NCBI GenBank assembly: GCA_012931725.1
Contig: WHSA01000011.1
Span: forward strand, 123,857 to 187,856
Length of the DNA: 64,000 bases
Reading direction: 5' to 3'
DNA from: Litsea cubeba
Lineage: Eukaryota > Streptophyta > Magnoliopsida > Laurales > Lauraceae
The translations under genes were made by a program, and so were the position numbers. This document shows, piece after piece, positions 1 to 10,875 of the stretch. Position 1 is the stretch's first letter. Each line of letters starts with the position of its first letter. Below the pieces are notes generated by a model. That model made no database searches. It was not told where the DNA came from and worked only from the letters and a program-made list of their open reading frames with translations.

Positions 1-84
1 CAATAATTCCAACACAAGATGATACTTGAGATTACTAACACTCAATGCTTCATAAGACTTCTCAAGGCATCTCAAATTCCAACA
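1..84 (-). mobile_element. Copia LTR fragment at window edge
   Basis: The first 84 bases align closely with the last ~85 bases of the copia LTRs at 13080-14312 and 19632-20864. They share the run around CAATAATTCCAA and the terminal CTCAAATTCCAACA. The orientation is the same, so this copy also reads on the minus strand. Only the LTR edge is inside the window, so solo LTR and full element cannot be told apart. It abuts the RFL pseudogene that follows. Confidence 0.8.
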
Positions 85-263
85 AGGATTCCTCTCCCAA
101 ACTTTTTGCCCTAAAAATTATAGTGTGCTATTCTAGCCTCGAACCACTTTTCGTCTCTCGAAAACCAATCCCCTAAACAAGAGAGGACGCCCTACAGAGC
201 TCGAGGCTAGAGCTCATATCAGAGAAGCATTCTTCTTCTCCAAAAAAAAAAAAAAAAATGAAA

Positions 264-1050
264 ATGGTGTTGGTGCCACTTCGATTACTTCCATTTCTCG
301 TTCGAGTACAGCCATCATCGTTGCTGCAGCTAGAAAAAATCGTTACTATTTCTCCATCCACTTTCTTTTCATACCCATTTCCAATTTCTATTATCAACTC
401 TTATTCTAGTTTACTACAAAGTTATTGAGTCCTGACGACGCTTCTAGCCGAACCCAGTTCTTGAATTTTGTGAAAGATCGATATAAATCAAAGAATCAAA
501 GCTTGATGATGCATTGGGTTGGTTCGATCGTATGCTTCTCATGAGACCATTGCCCCCAGTTGATGTTTTCAATCATCTGTTGGGGGGTGTAGCCAAAATC
601 AACCATCATTCCACTGTACTTGCTCTCTACTTGAGGTTGAGGATGAATTCGATTGGGATTGTGCCATGCGTATTTACTCTGAACATTCTGCTCAACTATT
701 ACTGCCGATTGAAGAGGGACGATCTGGGGTTTACCATTTTAGGAGATATCGTTAAATGGGCCTTCGAACCTAATGTGGTTACTTACGGTACCATCATGAT
801 GGGCTCTGCAAGAGTGGGAAGGTGGATGCTACTCTTAAGATGCTCAAGGCGATGGAGAAGGGAACATGTAGACCGAACACTGTTGTATATAACACCATCA
901 TACATGGGCTTTGCAAAAAAGGGTTGGTGAAAGAGGCCATATACCTCTTTACAGAAATGGTGGAGAAGGGGTATGGAACTAACATAGTTACATACATCAG
1001 CACCATCATCAATGGGCTTTGCAAGAATGGAAATGTAAGTGCTGCTCTCC
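264..1050 (+). pseudogene. RFL-type PPR pseudogene, copy 1 (truncated)
   Basis: This is a broken copy of the gene at 7894-10671. P-class PPR proteins are organelle RNA-binding proteins built from 35-residue helical hairpins; the RFL group includes restorers of cytoplasmic male sterility. The start ATG at 264 aligns with the ATG at 7894, but a one-base loss in the first codons destroys the N-terminal frame. The core from about 514 keeps typical RFL motifs (WFDRMLLMRPLPP, YCRLKR). Around 775-810 exactly one PPR unit present in copy 2 is missing, and a further one-base loss shifts the frame. Homology stops at about 1050, after the motif NGLCKNGNVSAAL, so roughly eight C-terminal repeats are absent. 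No function is expected. Confidence 0.88.
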
Positions 1051-1196
1051 CTAGTGCCCATCTCCAAGCATCGAAAATAAATACACTCCTAATTTTTACT
1101 TCAACAGGATTATAGGAGTTGTTTTGCATTTTGAATATTTGGGCACAACTTGAGAGTATCTAAGGTTGGCTCAAAATAAATTAAAAATAGAGAAAC

Positions 1197-1263
1197 ATAA
1201 TTCGTGTAGCTGACCCTAACATAGTTGGGACATGGCTTTGATGATGATAATGATGATGATGAA
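1197..1263 (+). mobile_element. 3' tail of an RTE-type LINE
   Basis: The stretch GTGTAGCTGACCCTAACATA followed by GTTGGGAC and a (GAT)n tail resembles the 3' end of plant RTE-clade LINEs, which end in a conserved block plus a short simple repeat. No coding part is attached, so this is probably a 5'-truncated insertion. The neighbouring 1264-1668 shows nothing I can identify. Confidence 0.5.
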
Positions 1264-1668
1264 CTTGAGTGTCTAAAGCCCAAGCCTTGGCTAAGTCCAA
1301 ATCTTAATTTGATTTTCGAAACCTGAGCTCACATTGCATTTTCAAGTAGGCTGACACAAGCGAGCTCGAAGTTATTTTTAAATTGCACCCTAAATGGGCA
1401 ACTCTCAGACATGGTAGTTTGATTGATTTTTTTTGGAGATTGAAAAATAGTATAGAAAAGTATTTTTCATTCAGTTTATAGGTAAAAATGGCATGTTACT
1501 TATTATTATAGAAAAAAAGTGGCTTGTGTTTGAGGGTGGTTGGATATTGAATCTTTTCGGGTTCAGGATGGGTATGGGTTAAAATAAAAGCATTAGATTC
1601 TGGATGGTTTAGACATATTAGTCCTCCTTAAATTTGATTTTTTCGATTTCCTGATTGGTACTCAGATA

Positions 1669-2270
1669 ATGTCACCCAAGTCGCCTGATTCTGGTCAATA
1701 TTTTTTTATAATTTTTTTCCATAACAATGATATCATGGAGAACAGTTTATGTCATAAAACCTAATAAATCCTATGATATAATGAGTGTCCCATCATGTAA
1801 TGACTTTTATGCACATTTTAGGATAAAAAACTCTAAATGGATAATAGGGGTTTTGATGTATTGGTTCACCTTAAACTCTGTTTTTCCAACTTCATTACCC
1901 AAATTTAGATAATGTCACAAGAGTCATTTGACTCTGGTCAACATTATCTTTTAAACTTTTTTGCACTATATCCCATTATATCATCGGATTTATCAATTTC
2001 TGTATCATATATTTTTTGCAACTTATAAACAAATTTTTTTTTATATAAAATACGAAAAATTGACATTTTTTTTAAAAGTAAATACATATCTGATCACAAT
2101 TTCTCAAGTTTAATCATTTGGAAAAATCTTTCCCTAAGATGTTACATAAAAGCCATGGCATCATGGGTTTTATCAATTTCTATGACATATATTGTTCCCA
2201 TGATATCATGGGGTTCAGAGAAAAAAAGTATTTATAAAATATTGACCAGAGATGATTCTTTGACATTACT
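1669..2270. repeat. Imperfect inverted repeat, possible decayed MITE
   Basis: The block at about 1669-1712 (AATGTCACCC...TGATTCTGGTCAATATTTT) recurs inverted at about 2228-2270, and a direct copy with the core GACTCTGGTCAA lies at 1911-1952. The interior is AT-rich with several GATATCATGG-like words. The terminal motifs and TSD are not clear enough to assign a family. Confidence 0.4.
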
Positions 2271-2352
2271 AGTATTTTCAGAAACTGCATGTATTTGAAG
2301 CTTGAAATTCTATAACCAATTGGGGGGATAACCGAACTATGCATTTATGCAG

Positions 2353-2632
2353 GATATTGAGAAAGAGGTCAGGAAACAAGTAGATGAAGTCATTGCTCAA
2401 GCCAAGGTGACCATCAAATTAGATATTTAAAATTTTATTGGAATCCCCACATTTACATCTCCATTCTTGTGTCTTTAGAGTATTGCTTATAATACTGGTA
2501 TGTTTCTATGCTTTGGTTGTTTTGCAACTCTCATTCTTACATTGTTGTTTTACTTCTTTTTTTCCCAGGAGAGCCCTATACCTGATCCGCCCCCCCCCCC
2601 CCCCCCCCTCCCCGTCCCCGTCCCCCTCCCCC
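2353..2632 (+). pseudogene. Pyruvate dehydrogenase E1-alpha exon relics
   Basis: A 54-bp open exon (2353-2406) bounded by AG and GT encodes DIEKEVRKQVDEVIAQAK. A second piece starts after TTTCCCAG at 2569 and encodes ESPIPDP. Together they match the C-terminal end of plant mitochondrial pyruvate dehydrogenase E1 alpha subunits, where an MEKE(I/V)RK..D.A.AKAK stretch precedes (E/D)SPMP(D/E)PSELF. The second exon runs straight into a poly-C tract instead of the conserved C-terminus, and no upstream exons are visible. I therefore read this as a gene fragment, not a working gene. It lies 0.4 kb from an unrelated zinc-finger relic. Confidence 0.7.
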
Positions 2633-2633
2633 A
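2590..2633. repeat. Poly-C / C-rich microsatellite
   Basis: A run of 19 C (2590-2608) is followed by C-rich TCCCCG repeats up to about 2633. It replaces the expected continuation of the E1-alpha exon. Short proline-rich reading frames over it are artefacts. Confidence 0.9.
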
Positions 2634-3075
2634 CTTGTATTTTTATCAAATAAAAGAATCCGTAGGACACTCATCTCCAAAGCTACTTGCACCCTTTCAT
2701 CTTAATTGAAGTCCAGAGAGAGGTTGTTCTTGGGTTATTGAAGATCTTGGTATAAACTAAAGACCCAATTCAATCCAATAATATCTTTCAATGTTTATCT
2801 CTCCATCCCCCTCTCAAGGCAACAATGCCTCCTCTATGGTCCCCCCTCAGGCATTCTCATGTGTATAAAATGGCAGCAATAACGGCAAAAGGAAAAGAAG
2901 GTTGGCAGGCACTACAGGTGAATAAAAAAAACACTACCATCTTCATCTTCCTTTGTATAATTTACAAGTACATGACCCCTCAAAATATGGGACTAGTTCA
3001 TACCATATTATTCAATTCAATTCTAGTGTTTGATGTGGGTGTGTTTTTTTTTTTTTTTTTTGGCCTTTGTTGCAA

Positions 3076-3231
3076 GATCAAAACCTTCAGATGCACCTGA
3101 GAAGGCACAAGGTCCCATGGAAGCTGCGAAAGAGAGAGACCCTGAAGATGAGAAACAACGTCTTGGTGTGCTAGTGTTGGGCTGCTGCAATTCATCCATC
3201 TTATGCCAGTGTTGGGTTGATACACTTAAAG
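3076..3231 (+). pseudogene. INDETERMINATE-domain (IDD) C2H2 zinc-finger relic
   Basis: From 3076 the sequence reads DQNLQMHLRRHKVPWKLRKR and continues open to 3171. This is the signature of the first zinc finger of plant IDD transcription factors, whose consensus is RDQNLQxHRRxHxxPWKL; the form HKVPWKLxKRET is typical of the IDD14/15/16 subgroup. After a stop at 3172 a weaker match to the second finger (HPSYA..GLIHLK against HDPxxALGDLVGIKKH) runs to about 3231. The upstream ICExCNKGFQR segment is replaced by a poly-T run. There is no intact frame, so this is a relic. Confidence 0.75.
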
Positions 3232-3477
3232 CCTTCTTAGGACTAGAGATTTCTCAATACAGTTTGTACATAATACATTTATGTAACTGCCTGCCTAATG
3301 AGATTGGGCCCTCATTATTCTTTAATAAAACATTTTCAAATTTTTTTTTTTGCAAGTCAGGATGTTCAAGTCATGCAAATGGGCCCTTATTTTCAATCTT
3401 GTTAAAAACCAATAAAAGCTATTGGATAAAATCCATTAAATCGGCTATAAAAACTGGCTGGAAAAAAAATGCGAAAA

Positions 3478-3707
3478 CACTATAAAAATGACGGCTCATC
3501 AACTGAACGACGACCATTTTTTGAATGATCGAAGGATGAAGTCCGACGATGGGTCGTCGTTTATATTTGAAACTATACGATGGTCATAGGGCAGTCGTTT
3601 ATGTAAAACGACTGCACTTTTTTCGATGGCCATAAGCACACAGTGGCCATCATATTTTTCTATTGAACGATGACCAAGGCCGTCGTTTGGTAAATTTTGA
3701 CATAGTG
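3478..3707. mobile_element. CACTA-like miniature element
   Basis: The segment begins CACTATAAAAATGACGG and ends with the inverse of CACTATGTCAAAATTTACC. The ~230 bp between are packed with ACGAC/GTCGT and ACGATGGTC words, like the subterminal repeats that bind CACTA transposases. No transposase is present. The flanking trinucleotides (AAA left, AGT right) do not form a 3-bp TSD, which weakens the call. Confidence 0.5.
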
Positions 3708-4390
3708 AGTAGGGATGTAAATAGGTTAGGTACAGGGGTACATAGTGGACCAAACCAATTCAAAATCCATACAGAAAAGGACACCCATTCAGGTACTAGA
3801 TGTTGAATTTGTATACAGTATTGTAGGGGGTTGCAAATGAAGCTTTAAACCATCTCTGTTGCACTTGGTTTTGTGCCTGCTATGTATAAAACTTTTAAGA
3901 AATATGATCTTTTTTTATTATATGTGTCATCTTTGGCAACCAAGAATTGGGTTTGAGACTTCACTGGACCTAGACCTTATTATCACTTGGGGTCCAAAAA
4001 ATGATTTTATCTTAATTGTTCAGGTCGAATTCTTTGTGTCAACCGAATAACTGGAGGTCCATTGATATCCCTAATCATTATAAGCTGAGCCAAGCTTTGT
4101 GCAGCTCAAGCTTGTCTCGAACACTAGTCAAAGCTGCATTTTGTAGGACTTGATTGAGTTTGAGCTAAGGGTAAATAAATTGAGCTAATCTTGTAAACAC
4201 TTTACCTTCGCTTGACAATGCATAACAAGCTTAAGCTAATTTATTTTAAAGACATGGAAGTTTTCTTTTAAGCTGCACTTTGGGGGATAGATATCACTTT
4301 TTCTTATAGTGAAGATTGTCTTTTATGCTTGGGATGTAATAAATGAAATTTACAGATGTGAATTTTATATATGTAAAACTTACTTATGTG
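3708..4390. other. Intergenic, nothing recognised
   Basis: AT-rich DNA with only short spurious frames. I see no gene, RNA or transposon terminus that I can support. Confidence 0.6.
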
Positions 4391-4534
4391 AAACACATTA
4401 TCATGTTTGGGAGTACCATTTTCGCAAATAAGGTTGAATGGTTTTGGTTTTATATTAAAGATAAACACATTATCATGTTTGGGAGCACCATTTTCACAAA
4501 TAAGGTTGAATGGTTTTGATTATATATTAAAGAC
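4391..4534. repeat. 72-bp tandem duplication
   Basis: AAACACATTATCATGTTTGG begins at 4391 and again at 4463, and the two 72-bp units differ at only a few positions. This looks like a simple local duplication in otherwise unremarkable AT-rich DNA (4535-5429 also holds nothing I recognise). Confidence 0.9.
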
Positions 4535-5429
4535 ATGCATTCATTATTTGAAGTCTTTGAATATTTAAGAAATGAAGGCATGAAGCTAAACATTTTAGAG
4601 TTTAATGGCTCAACAAAAGAAAATTTAATGCTTGGGATTAACATGTCAAGGCTCACATGAATTGCAAAAGATGAAAGAGAATGACGGGTTTTGAAACTGC
4701 AAATTGTCAAATACTTCACTTTTACGCAGGGGGGGAGGGGGGGTTGTGGGGGCTCTTTTTTCCTAGAATTTATTGGGTTCCTCCATTTCATCAGAGGAAG
4801 AGACTGTAATATTAAAAGAACTACTAAAAATTATAATAGTCAAACATGAAAAGCTAAGCTCATTCATTCCATCAAAGAGAGAGAGAGAGAAAAAAAAACA
4901 AGTCTTCGTAATATTAAAAAGAAACACTAGAAACTGAACTAGACGAGCATGAGGAGTGTAGTGCTTGAAAGAATTTGAGGGATAACATAATCACCAAAGG
5001 AGAATGAGAGAGGGAGTGTACATCAAATTGATAGAGGAGAAAAAAAAAAGAAAAAAGGGAGTCACCGAAGGAAGAAAATGAGGCGTTTTAAGTAACTGTT
5101 CTTACATGAAACTTGAAAAAATTGAGACGTTTTCTCGGGAGAACTTGTTCGTTGTTTGTTGCAAATGTTTTTTCTTGCAAGGAAATGTACAAAAGTTTCT
5201 GCAAAAGTTTGTTCGAAGGAGGCCACAGATAGGTTGAAGTCTGCACACTTTGCTACAAAAACATGTTTAGGACTTCGTTTGCATGGAACTGATTTTTCAA
5301 AAATATATTCCTATTAACTTAAAAAAAAGGGTGCAAATCCGCTAATAGCCATCGACATAGTCTATCCTTGGTGGACATGATTACTCAGATAAGTTACACT
5401 TCTTTAAATCTATTTTCACTACCTCTATC

Positions 5430-5860
5430 CATATCCTCTTTGACCTACCCCTCCCCTTGATGGGTCATCAACCTTCAATGTCAAAGTTTTCCTTACCACG
5501 CCATTGCCGGCTTACGTTGGAGATGTCCAAACTTCCTCAAACAGTTTTTTCTAATTTTATCCCTTATTGTTTCTACCCCTAAATGCTCTCGAAAGCGCTT
5601 ATTTTTAATTTTATCCTTCCTAGTGTTACCAAATATCCACCTCAACATTCTCATTTATGCTACATCTAGTTTGTGCATATGGGGTTTCTTGATTGGCCAA
5701 TATTATACTCTATAGGTTATAACTGGTCTAATCACTTTCCCTTAAAATCTTCCCTTCAATCACGTTGGCATCCGTCGGATAGAAAGCACTCTAGAAGTAA
5801 GTCTCCATATCAACCATGCTGCTTTTATCTTATGTTCAACATTTTTATCAATCTCTTTAC
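5430..5860 (-). mobile_element. RTE LINE relic (C-terminal end of reverse transcriptase ORF)
   Basis: On the minus strand a broken frame reads, from right to left, IDKNVEHKIKAAWLIWRL, then GKILREKVIRPVITYRVYWP, then MRMLRWIFGNTRKDKIKNK and REHLGVETIRDKIRKNCLRK. This order matches the region after the RT domain of plant RTE-type LINE proteins (RxxIRPAMLYGxECW, then MRMLRWMCGxTRxDxIRN). In-frame stops and shifts show it is dead. It may belong to the same family as the LINE beginning at 63.6 kb. Confidence 0.75.
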
Positions 5861-6310
5861 TAATTATAGAACCAAGGTAACGGAAACAATAGCAAAGGTA
5901 ATTGAGCCCTTAGGCAAAATTTAATAGCATTTCACTATAGTGATTTTGATTTAATACTATGGTGGGCAATTATCAATTTTGTTTTTTTTTTTGCTAAGCT
6001 GGGCTACTTGTGAGAAGCAATACTTTTAAACTAGAAGACTTAGGATCGATCCGCGGGCATGTGTGTGAAAGTGCCAAAACCTCTCAACCCTCTGTGTGTT
6101 GGCAAACCACCATAGTTAATTTCTCAGGGGACATTGCTACAAAGGTCTAAGAAGAGCACCCACCAGGATTTCTCACTCATGCATCCTGTTGACATGCGTG
6201 GGCATATAAATAATTAAAGATGTGAAGCCCATTGTGAATTGCTTGGATTAATTACAAAGAGGATGAGGGAGAGAGTATTCATCGGAGAGGGAGAAAAAGG
6301 AGAATGCCAT

Positions 6311-7461
6311 GGCCTGTTTGGCATCATTCTCGTGTTGTTCCTAGTTTTGTACTCATATCAGGTTGTGCTGAGATCGGGTTGTGCCAAGACTATACTCTTT
6401 ATATCTTGTTTGGCAACATTATATTAAATTATTCTATTGAGAATATGTTGTCCAGAACTTGTTTGGTAACATTATAAAAGTTTTGCTCCAAAGAACGAAA
6501 GCAAGAGAATCATAGGATTTATAATGTGGGACCCACGTTTTATTATTTGCAGCACTCTATTATTGTCGTATATGGGACCCACCTGTAAAATCATAACTTG
6601 GTACCACCTTTAAAAATTAGAACACATGGCACATATTTATAGGATTTACGATATGGGCTCACTTTATAGGAATTATAATGTGGGGCCACCTTTTTGTGAA
6701 TGTAAATATGGGACCCATGTTTAGAAATTACAACATCGTACACACCTTTAGAAATTAGAATATAAGCCCACATTCATAAGATTTACAATATGGGTCCACC
6801 TTTTGTGATCATGATCATGTGACCTACATTTAAGAATTATAAATGGAGACACATTTTTTGTGATTGTGGACACATGACCCACCTTTAGAAATTACAATGT
6901 GGTGCCCACTTTTAGAAATGAGAATATGGGGACACGTTCATCGGATTTACATTGTGGGCCCACCTTTATAGAATTTACAATGTGGGGCCATCTTTTGATT
7001 GATTGTAAATACATGACCCACATTTAGAAATTACAAGTGTTACCCACCTTTAGAAATTAGATCATGGGGCCTTATAATGTGGTCCCACCATTATAAGAAT
7101 TATAATATGGGTCCACCTTTTGTGATTGTGACCATGTGATCCACCTTTAAGAATTACAAAGTGGGGCCACCTTCTTTGGATTGTGAGCATGGGGCCTACC
7201 ATTAGGATAAGTGAGAGGATTTGAAATCGACCTATTTAAAAGGTAAGAGATAAGTAGGGACCAACTGTGCCAAAAAGTTATTTCTTAAAAAAAATTATTA
7301 TTTTTTGTTCAAACTTTCTTATGCCAGCTGGTTAAGATCTTAGGATTCCTTCCCGTGATACCAAAATTAGGGACAATAATTTAAACTAACCAAACATGTT
7401 TTTCGTAGCCTCATCTCGTGGGAAAACGGGAACATCTGAATGCACGATGCCAAACACACCC
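6311..7461. mobile_element. Possible non-autonomous hAT-like element
   Basis: The left boundary GGCCTGTTTGGCATCATTC and the inverse of the right boundary (GGGTGTGTTTGGCATCGTG) form short terminal inverted repeats of a kind seen in plant hAT-derived MITEs. I could not find an 8-bp TSD. The interior is mostly the degenerate repeat array listed separately, and no transposase is visible. Confidence 0.35.
6520..7200. repeat. Degenerate array of TTTAGAAATTACAATRTGGGNCCACC-like units
   Basis: About 680 bp consist of loosely repeated units of roughly 30-60 bp alternating (T)TTAGAAATTA or AGGATTTAC with ATATGGGNCCCACC(T)TTT and TTTGTGATTGTGAACATG. At least a dozen GGG(A/G/T)CCCACC-like words occur. 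The array has decayed too far for a single period. The ORFs on it are not credible. Confidence 0.7.
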
Positions 7462-8421
7462 TAAATTCTCTACTCGGAACAACTTCCAGTTATGAAAAGT
7501 GGTTGGGTACTTATGTGGGCTCTCCCTAGGACTTATAAAAGTTGGGAACTTCACTGTGTGGCTCCCCTATTAAAATCTTGATATGCTCAAAATAAATGCC
7601 ATCTCAATAAAGAGTGTATTCCCAAATTTTAATCCAACATGACTTGTTTGTACATCTTGGATATTTGGTCCCAATTTAGATACCTAAGGCCCACCCAAGG
7701 TCAGATTGCATTTCCACGTTGGCCAAGATACATATATGGGTGGGAGCACAAAGTCAGGCCCATTGATAGTTATGGGCCAAACGAGTGTCCTACCCGATTG
7801 GAGCGGGTTTAGTCATTTCTTCTTCACGTGTGGCAACGGGATTAAATTAAAAAGCCACGGGAGGCCTTTTTTTACCCCTCATCTCCCCCAAAAATGGCGT
7901 TGGTGGCCTCTTCGATTCCTTCCCTTTCTCGCTCAAGAACGGCCATGGCTGCTCTAAAAAAGGTTACTACTTCTACTAGTATTATCAGTTGTTATTGTTA
8001 TTCTAATACTGCAAAGGAATTGAATCCTGATGATGCATCGAGCCGAACCCAGTTCTTGAATTTTGTGAACGATCGATGTAATTCAAAGAATTCGAAGCTT
8101 GATGATGCATGGGGTTGGTTCGATCGTATGCTCCTCATGAAACCTGTAGGTGCAGAAAATAATGACCCACAATAAGAGGGTGCCTTACAGGACTTATCCG
8201 AGAAGATGATGGTGACTGGGTGTGACTGGATGTGACTGGGTGCCGTCCGAAAGCCTGAAAGAGAATAGCAAACGGTCAGAGGACCCTGGCCTGGGCGGCG
8301 CAAGGCTCTCCGATGCCAAAGTCAGTGTGGGAACTGGAACAATGGAAGGAGAGGGAGAAGAAAGGCAGAGTAACGGCTCTGGATATGAAAAATGGCGTAC
8401 CTTGGATGGTGGCTTGAACCT

Positions 8422-8431
8422 CTATTTATAG
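8422..8431 (-). promoter_or_regulatory. LTR TATA box (family D, copy 1)
   Basis: Minus strand CTATAAATAG, in the same relative place as the TATA-like box of the second family D copy (11184-11193). Confidence 0.6.
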
Positions 8432-8838
8432 AGTGTGGAACGTATCTTTGGGAGATATTGTGGTGTGGGTCCCGTGATTTGACTGGGAAGTCACGATCAG
8501 CCCACATTGCATTAATTGTGGTCCAATCCAGCCCACTATGCATTAAATGCCCGTCGGGTCAGCCCACATCGCATTTAATGCACATCTTGTTGGGCCAGAT
8601 CCTGTTGGGCGCCTTTGGCGGTAGGGGTACCAGCGGATCTGCCCTCGGGCCCTGCCTCGATGTGGCCTCAGCCGCTGGATGCAGTTCTGTCAGGGATCTG
8701 GCGAAGATTGTGGGCGGCTGGATGTCGCGTCTGTCCCACTAGCTCGTGCCCCTATCCCTCCACGTGCCTGATGACGTGGGGGATGAGGGGCGCATGTGAA
8801 TGTTCTCTCTTGCTTCGGCTTCTGTCCCGGCTTCTTCA

Positions 8839-8922
8839 GCCGAGGTGGAGCTTTCTGCCGAGATGGTACCCGGGGTGGCTCAGCCGAGGTGGAGCTCCTT
8901 GCCGAGATGACGCCCGAGGTGG
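8839..8922. repeat. GCCGAGGTGG motif cluster in the LTR
   Basis: Six copies of (G/C)CC(G)(A/G)(G)(G/A)TG(G/A) start at 8839, 8857, 8869, 8883, 8901 and 8913. The spacings 18-12-14-18-12 reveal a 44-bp unit present twice. The cluster lies about 400-500 bp upstream of the minus-strand TATA box. The sister LTR has a looser version at about 11500-11600. Confidence 0.8.
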
Positions 8923-10875
8923 GCCAGTTCGGCGCTAAGGGCCCGGAGCTGCCTGACTTCGGCCGGGCCTCCTGTCCTGGTAGCCGGGGTGAGCCTGGTG
9001 CCACGTGGATGGCACGAGGATGGCACGTGAGAATGCTTAACCTCATCTGATGGCTGCGATTAACTTAATCCTGTGGTTCTGGAAATCTCCCCACACAAAA
9101 CCCTTTCCCCCAGTTGTTGTTTTCAGTCATTTATTAGGGGCTGTGGCAAGAATTAAACATTATTCCACTGTTGTTTCTCTCTATCTGAGGATGATTTCGA
9201 CTGGGATTGCACCCGACATATTTACTTTTGGGCATTCTGCTTAACTGTTACTGCAGATTGAAGAGGGTCGATCTGGGGTTCGCCATTTTTGGGGACTTCC
9301 TTAAACGAGGTTTCGAACCCAATGCAGTAACTTGGACTACTTTAATTGGGGGCCTTTGTAAGGTGGGTAAAATTGATGAGGCCATTGAATTGTTGACGAA
9401 GATGGTGGAGATGGGATGCCCCGCTGATGTGGTTACTTACGGTACCGTCATAGATGGGCTCTGCAAGAGTGGGAAGGTGGATGCTTCTCTTGAGATGCTG
9501 AGGGCGATGGAGAGGGGAGGATGTAGACCCAACACTATTGTATATAGCACCATCATACATGGGCTTTGCAAAGAGGGGTTGGTCAAAGAGGCCATGGACC
9601 TCTTTTCGGAAATGGTGGAGAAGGGGTATGGACCTAACATAGTTACATACAATGCCCTCATCAATGGGCTTTGCAAGACTGGAAACGTGAGTTCTGCTCT
9701 CCATTTGTTTAGAAAGATGGAGAGGGAAATATGTAAGCCTGATACTTGTACCTACAGCACTATCATTGATGGCCTTTCCAAACAAGGGTTTTTGGATGAG
9801 GCCCTAAGCCTCTTTTCAGAAATGGTTGGTAACAACAGTGTTTCACCAAATGTAGTACTTATAGTTGTTTAATTCAGGGATGTTGCAATTTGAACCGGTG
9901 GGAAGAAGGCAGGAGATTATACAACGAAATGATAGATAGGCACATATTTCCTGATGTCTTGACAATCAACATATTGCTAAAGGCTTTTTGCAAACAAGGG
10001 ATGATGGAAAAAAGCACGAGTTATTTGACGTCGTCATTCAAAGAGGCGAGAAGCTTCATGCAAGTTCTTATAATACATTGATGGATGGTTATTGTTTGCA
10101 AGAGAAAATGGACATTGCAGTACAAATCTTTAATTCTATGGTGACTGATGGCGTTAAACTTGATGTGTACAGCTACAGTCTCTTGATTAATGGATACTGC
10201 AAAAGTGGGAGAATAGATGAAGCTATAAGGCTCTTTCAAGAAATGCGCCATAAGGGACTAATTCCTAATATTGTTACTTACACCACTCTTTTGGGCGGTT
10301 TGTGCAGAGATGGGAAAATTGAAATGGCAAAAAAGCTATTTGATGACATCTCTGACAATGGTTTGGTGCCGGATGTGATTACATATACCATAATGATCAA
10401 TGCCCTCTGCAAAGAAGGTTTGATGGAGGAGGCCAATGAGCTATTTTTTCAAATGGAAGAAAATGGTTGCTTACCCGATCCTTTCACATTCAAAGCAATT
10501 CTTCGTGGTTTTTGTGAAATTAATGATATGCAAAAGGTAGTGGGAATTCTCCATATAATGGCTAAGAGAGATGTTTTGCTAGATGTAGACACCAAGTCTA
10601 TTGTAGTTGACTTGCTCTCGAAGGATGAGCAATATAAAAAATATATTGAATGTATTCCCCCTTACAAGTGATGTAATACATCAGTTCCCTCCATACTTCT
10701 GATACATCAGGTTAATACTTTGAGAAGGATTAGCACTCTATTGGGAACATCATGCTATAAAAGGTACTTTTCTTCCTAAAACAAGCATTTGGTTGAAGTA
10801 TGCTTTATAAAAGAAATTGTCTAATAGAAATGATACCTTTTCTTATTTTTACTTCCAAGAATAAGAAAATCTTAT

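Larger units (their letters stand above)
8145..9097 (-). mobile_element. Solo LTR, family D, copy 1 (inside the PPR gene)
   Basis: The 953-bp unit begins TGTAGGTGCA and ends ATCTCCCCACACA, and is flanked on both sides by AAACC (8140-8144 and 9098-9102). It shares its ends and the block around GGTCAGAGGACCCTGG with the unit at 10876-11746. A TATA-like CTATAAATAG on the minus strand at 8422-8431 gives the probable orientation. No internal region, primer site or polypurine tract is present, as expected after recombination between the two LTRs. The superfamily cannot be told from an LTR alone. Confidence 0.92.
7894..10671 (+). pseudogene. RFL-type P-class PPR pseudogene, copy 2, interrupted by a solo LTR
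   Basis: The start ATG at 7894 opens a basic, Ser-rich N-terminus (MALVASSIPSLSRSR) that looks like an organelle targeting peptide. This is followed by the RFL hallmark WFDRMLLMKP and about 14 PPR motifs (for example TYGTVIDGLCKSGKVDASLE), ending at TGA 10669-10671. A solo LTR (8145-9097) sits inside the coding sequence; without it and one TSD copy the frame is continuous across the site. The coding length would be about 606 codons, normal for RFL proteins. Three separate one-base shifts break the frame: near 9230 (gain), near 9860 (loss) and in an A-run near 10013 (loss). Known RFL proteins bind mitochondrial RNA. This copy cannot make a full-length protein. Confidence 0.9.

Noticed and set aside
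3030..3485. 151-aa frame over the IDD relic
   Set aside because: The zinc-finger signature is in a different frame; this frame begins in poly-T and has no recognisable domain.
7894..10671. PPR frameshifts as pure sequencing errors in a working gene
   Set aside because: One lies in an A-run and could be an error, but the other two and the 953-bp LTR insertion still leave the gene broken.
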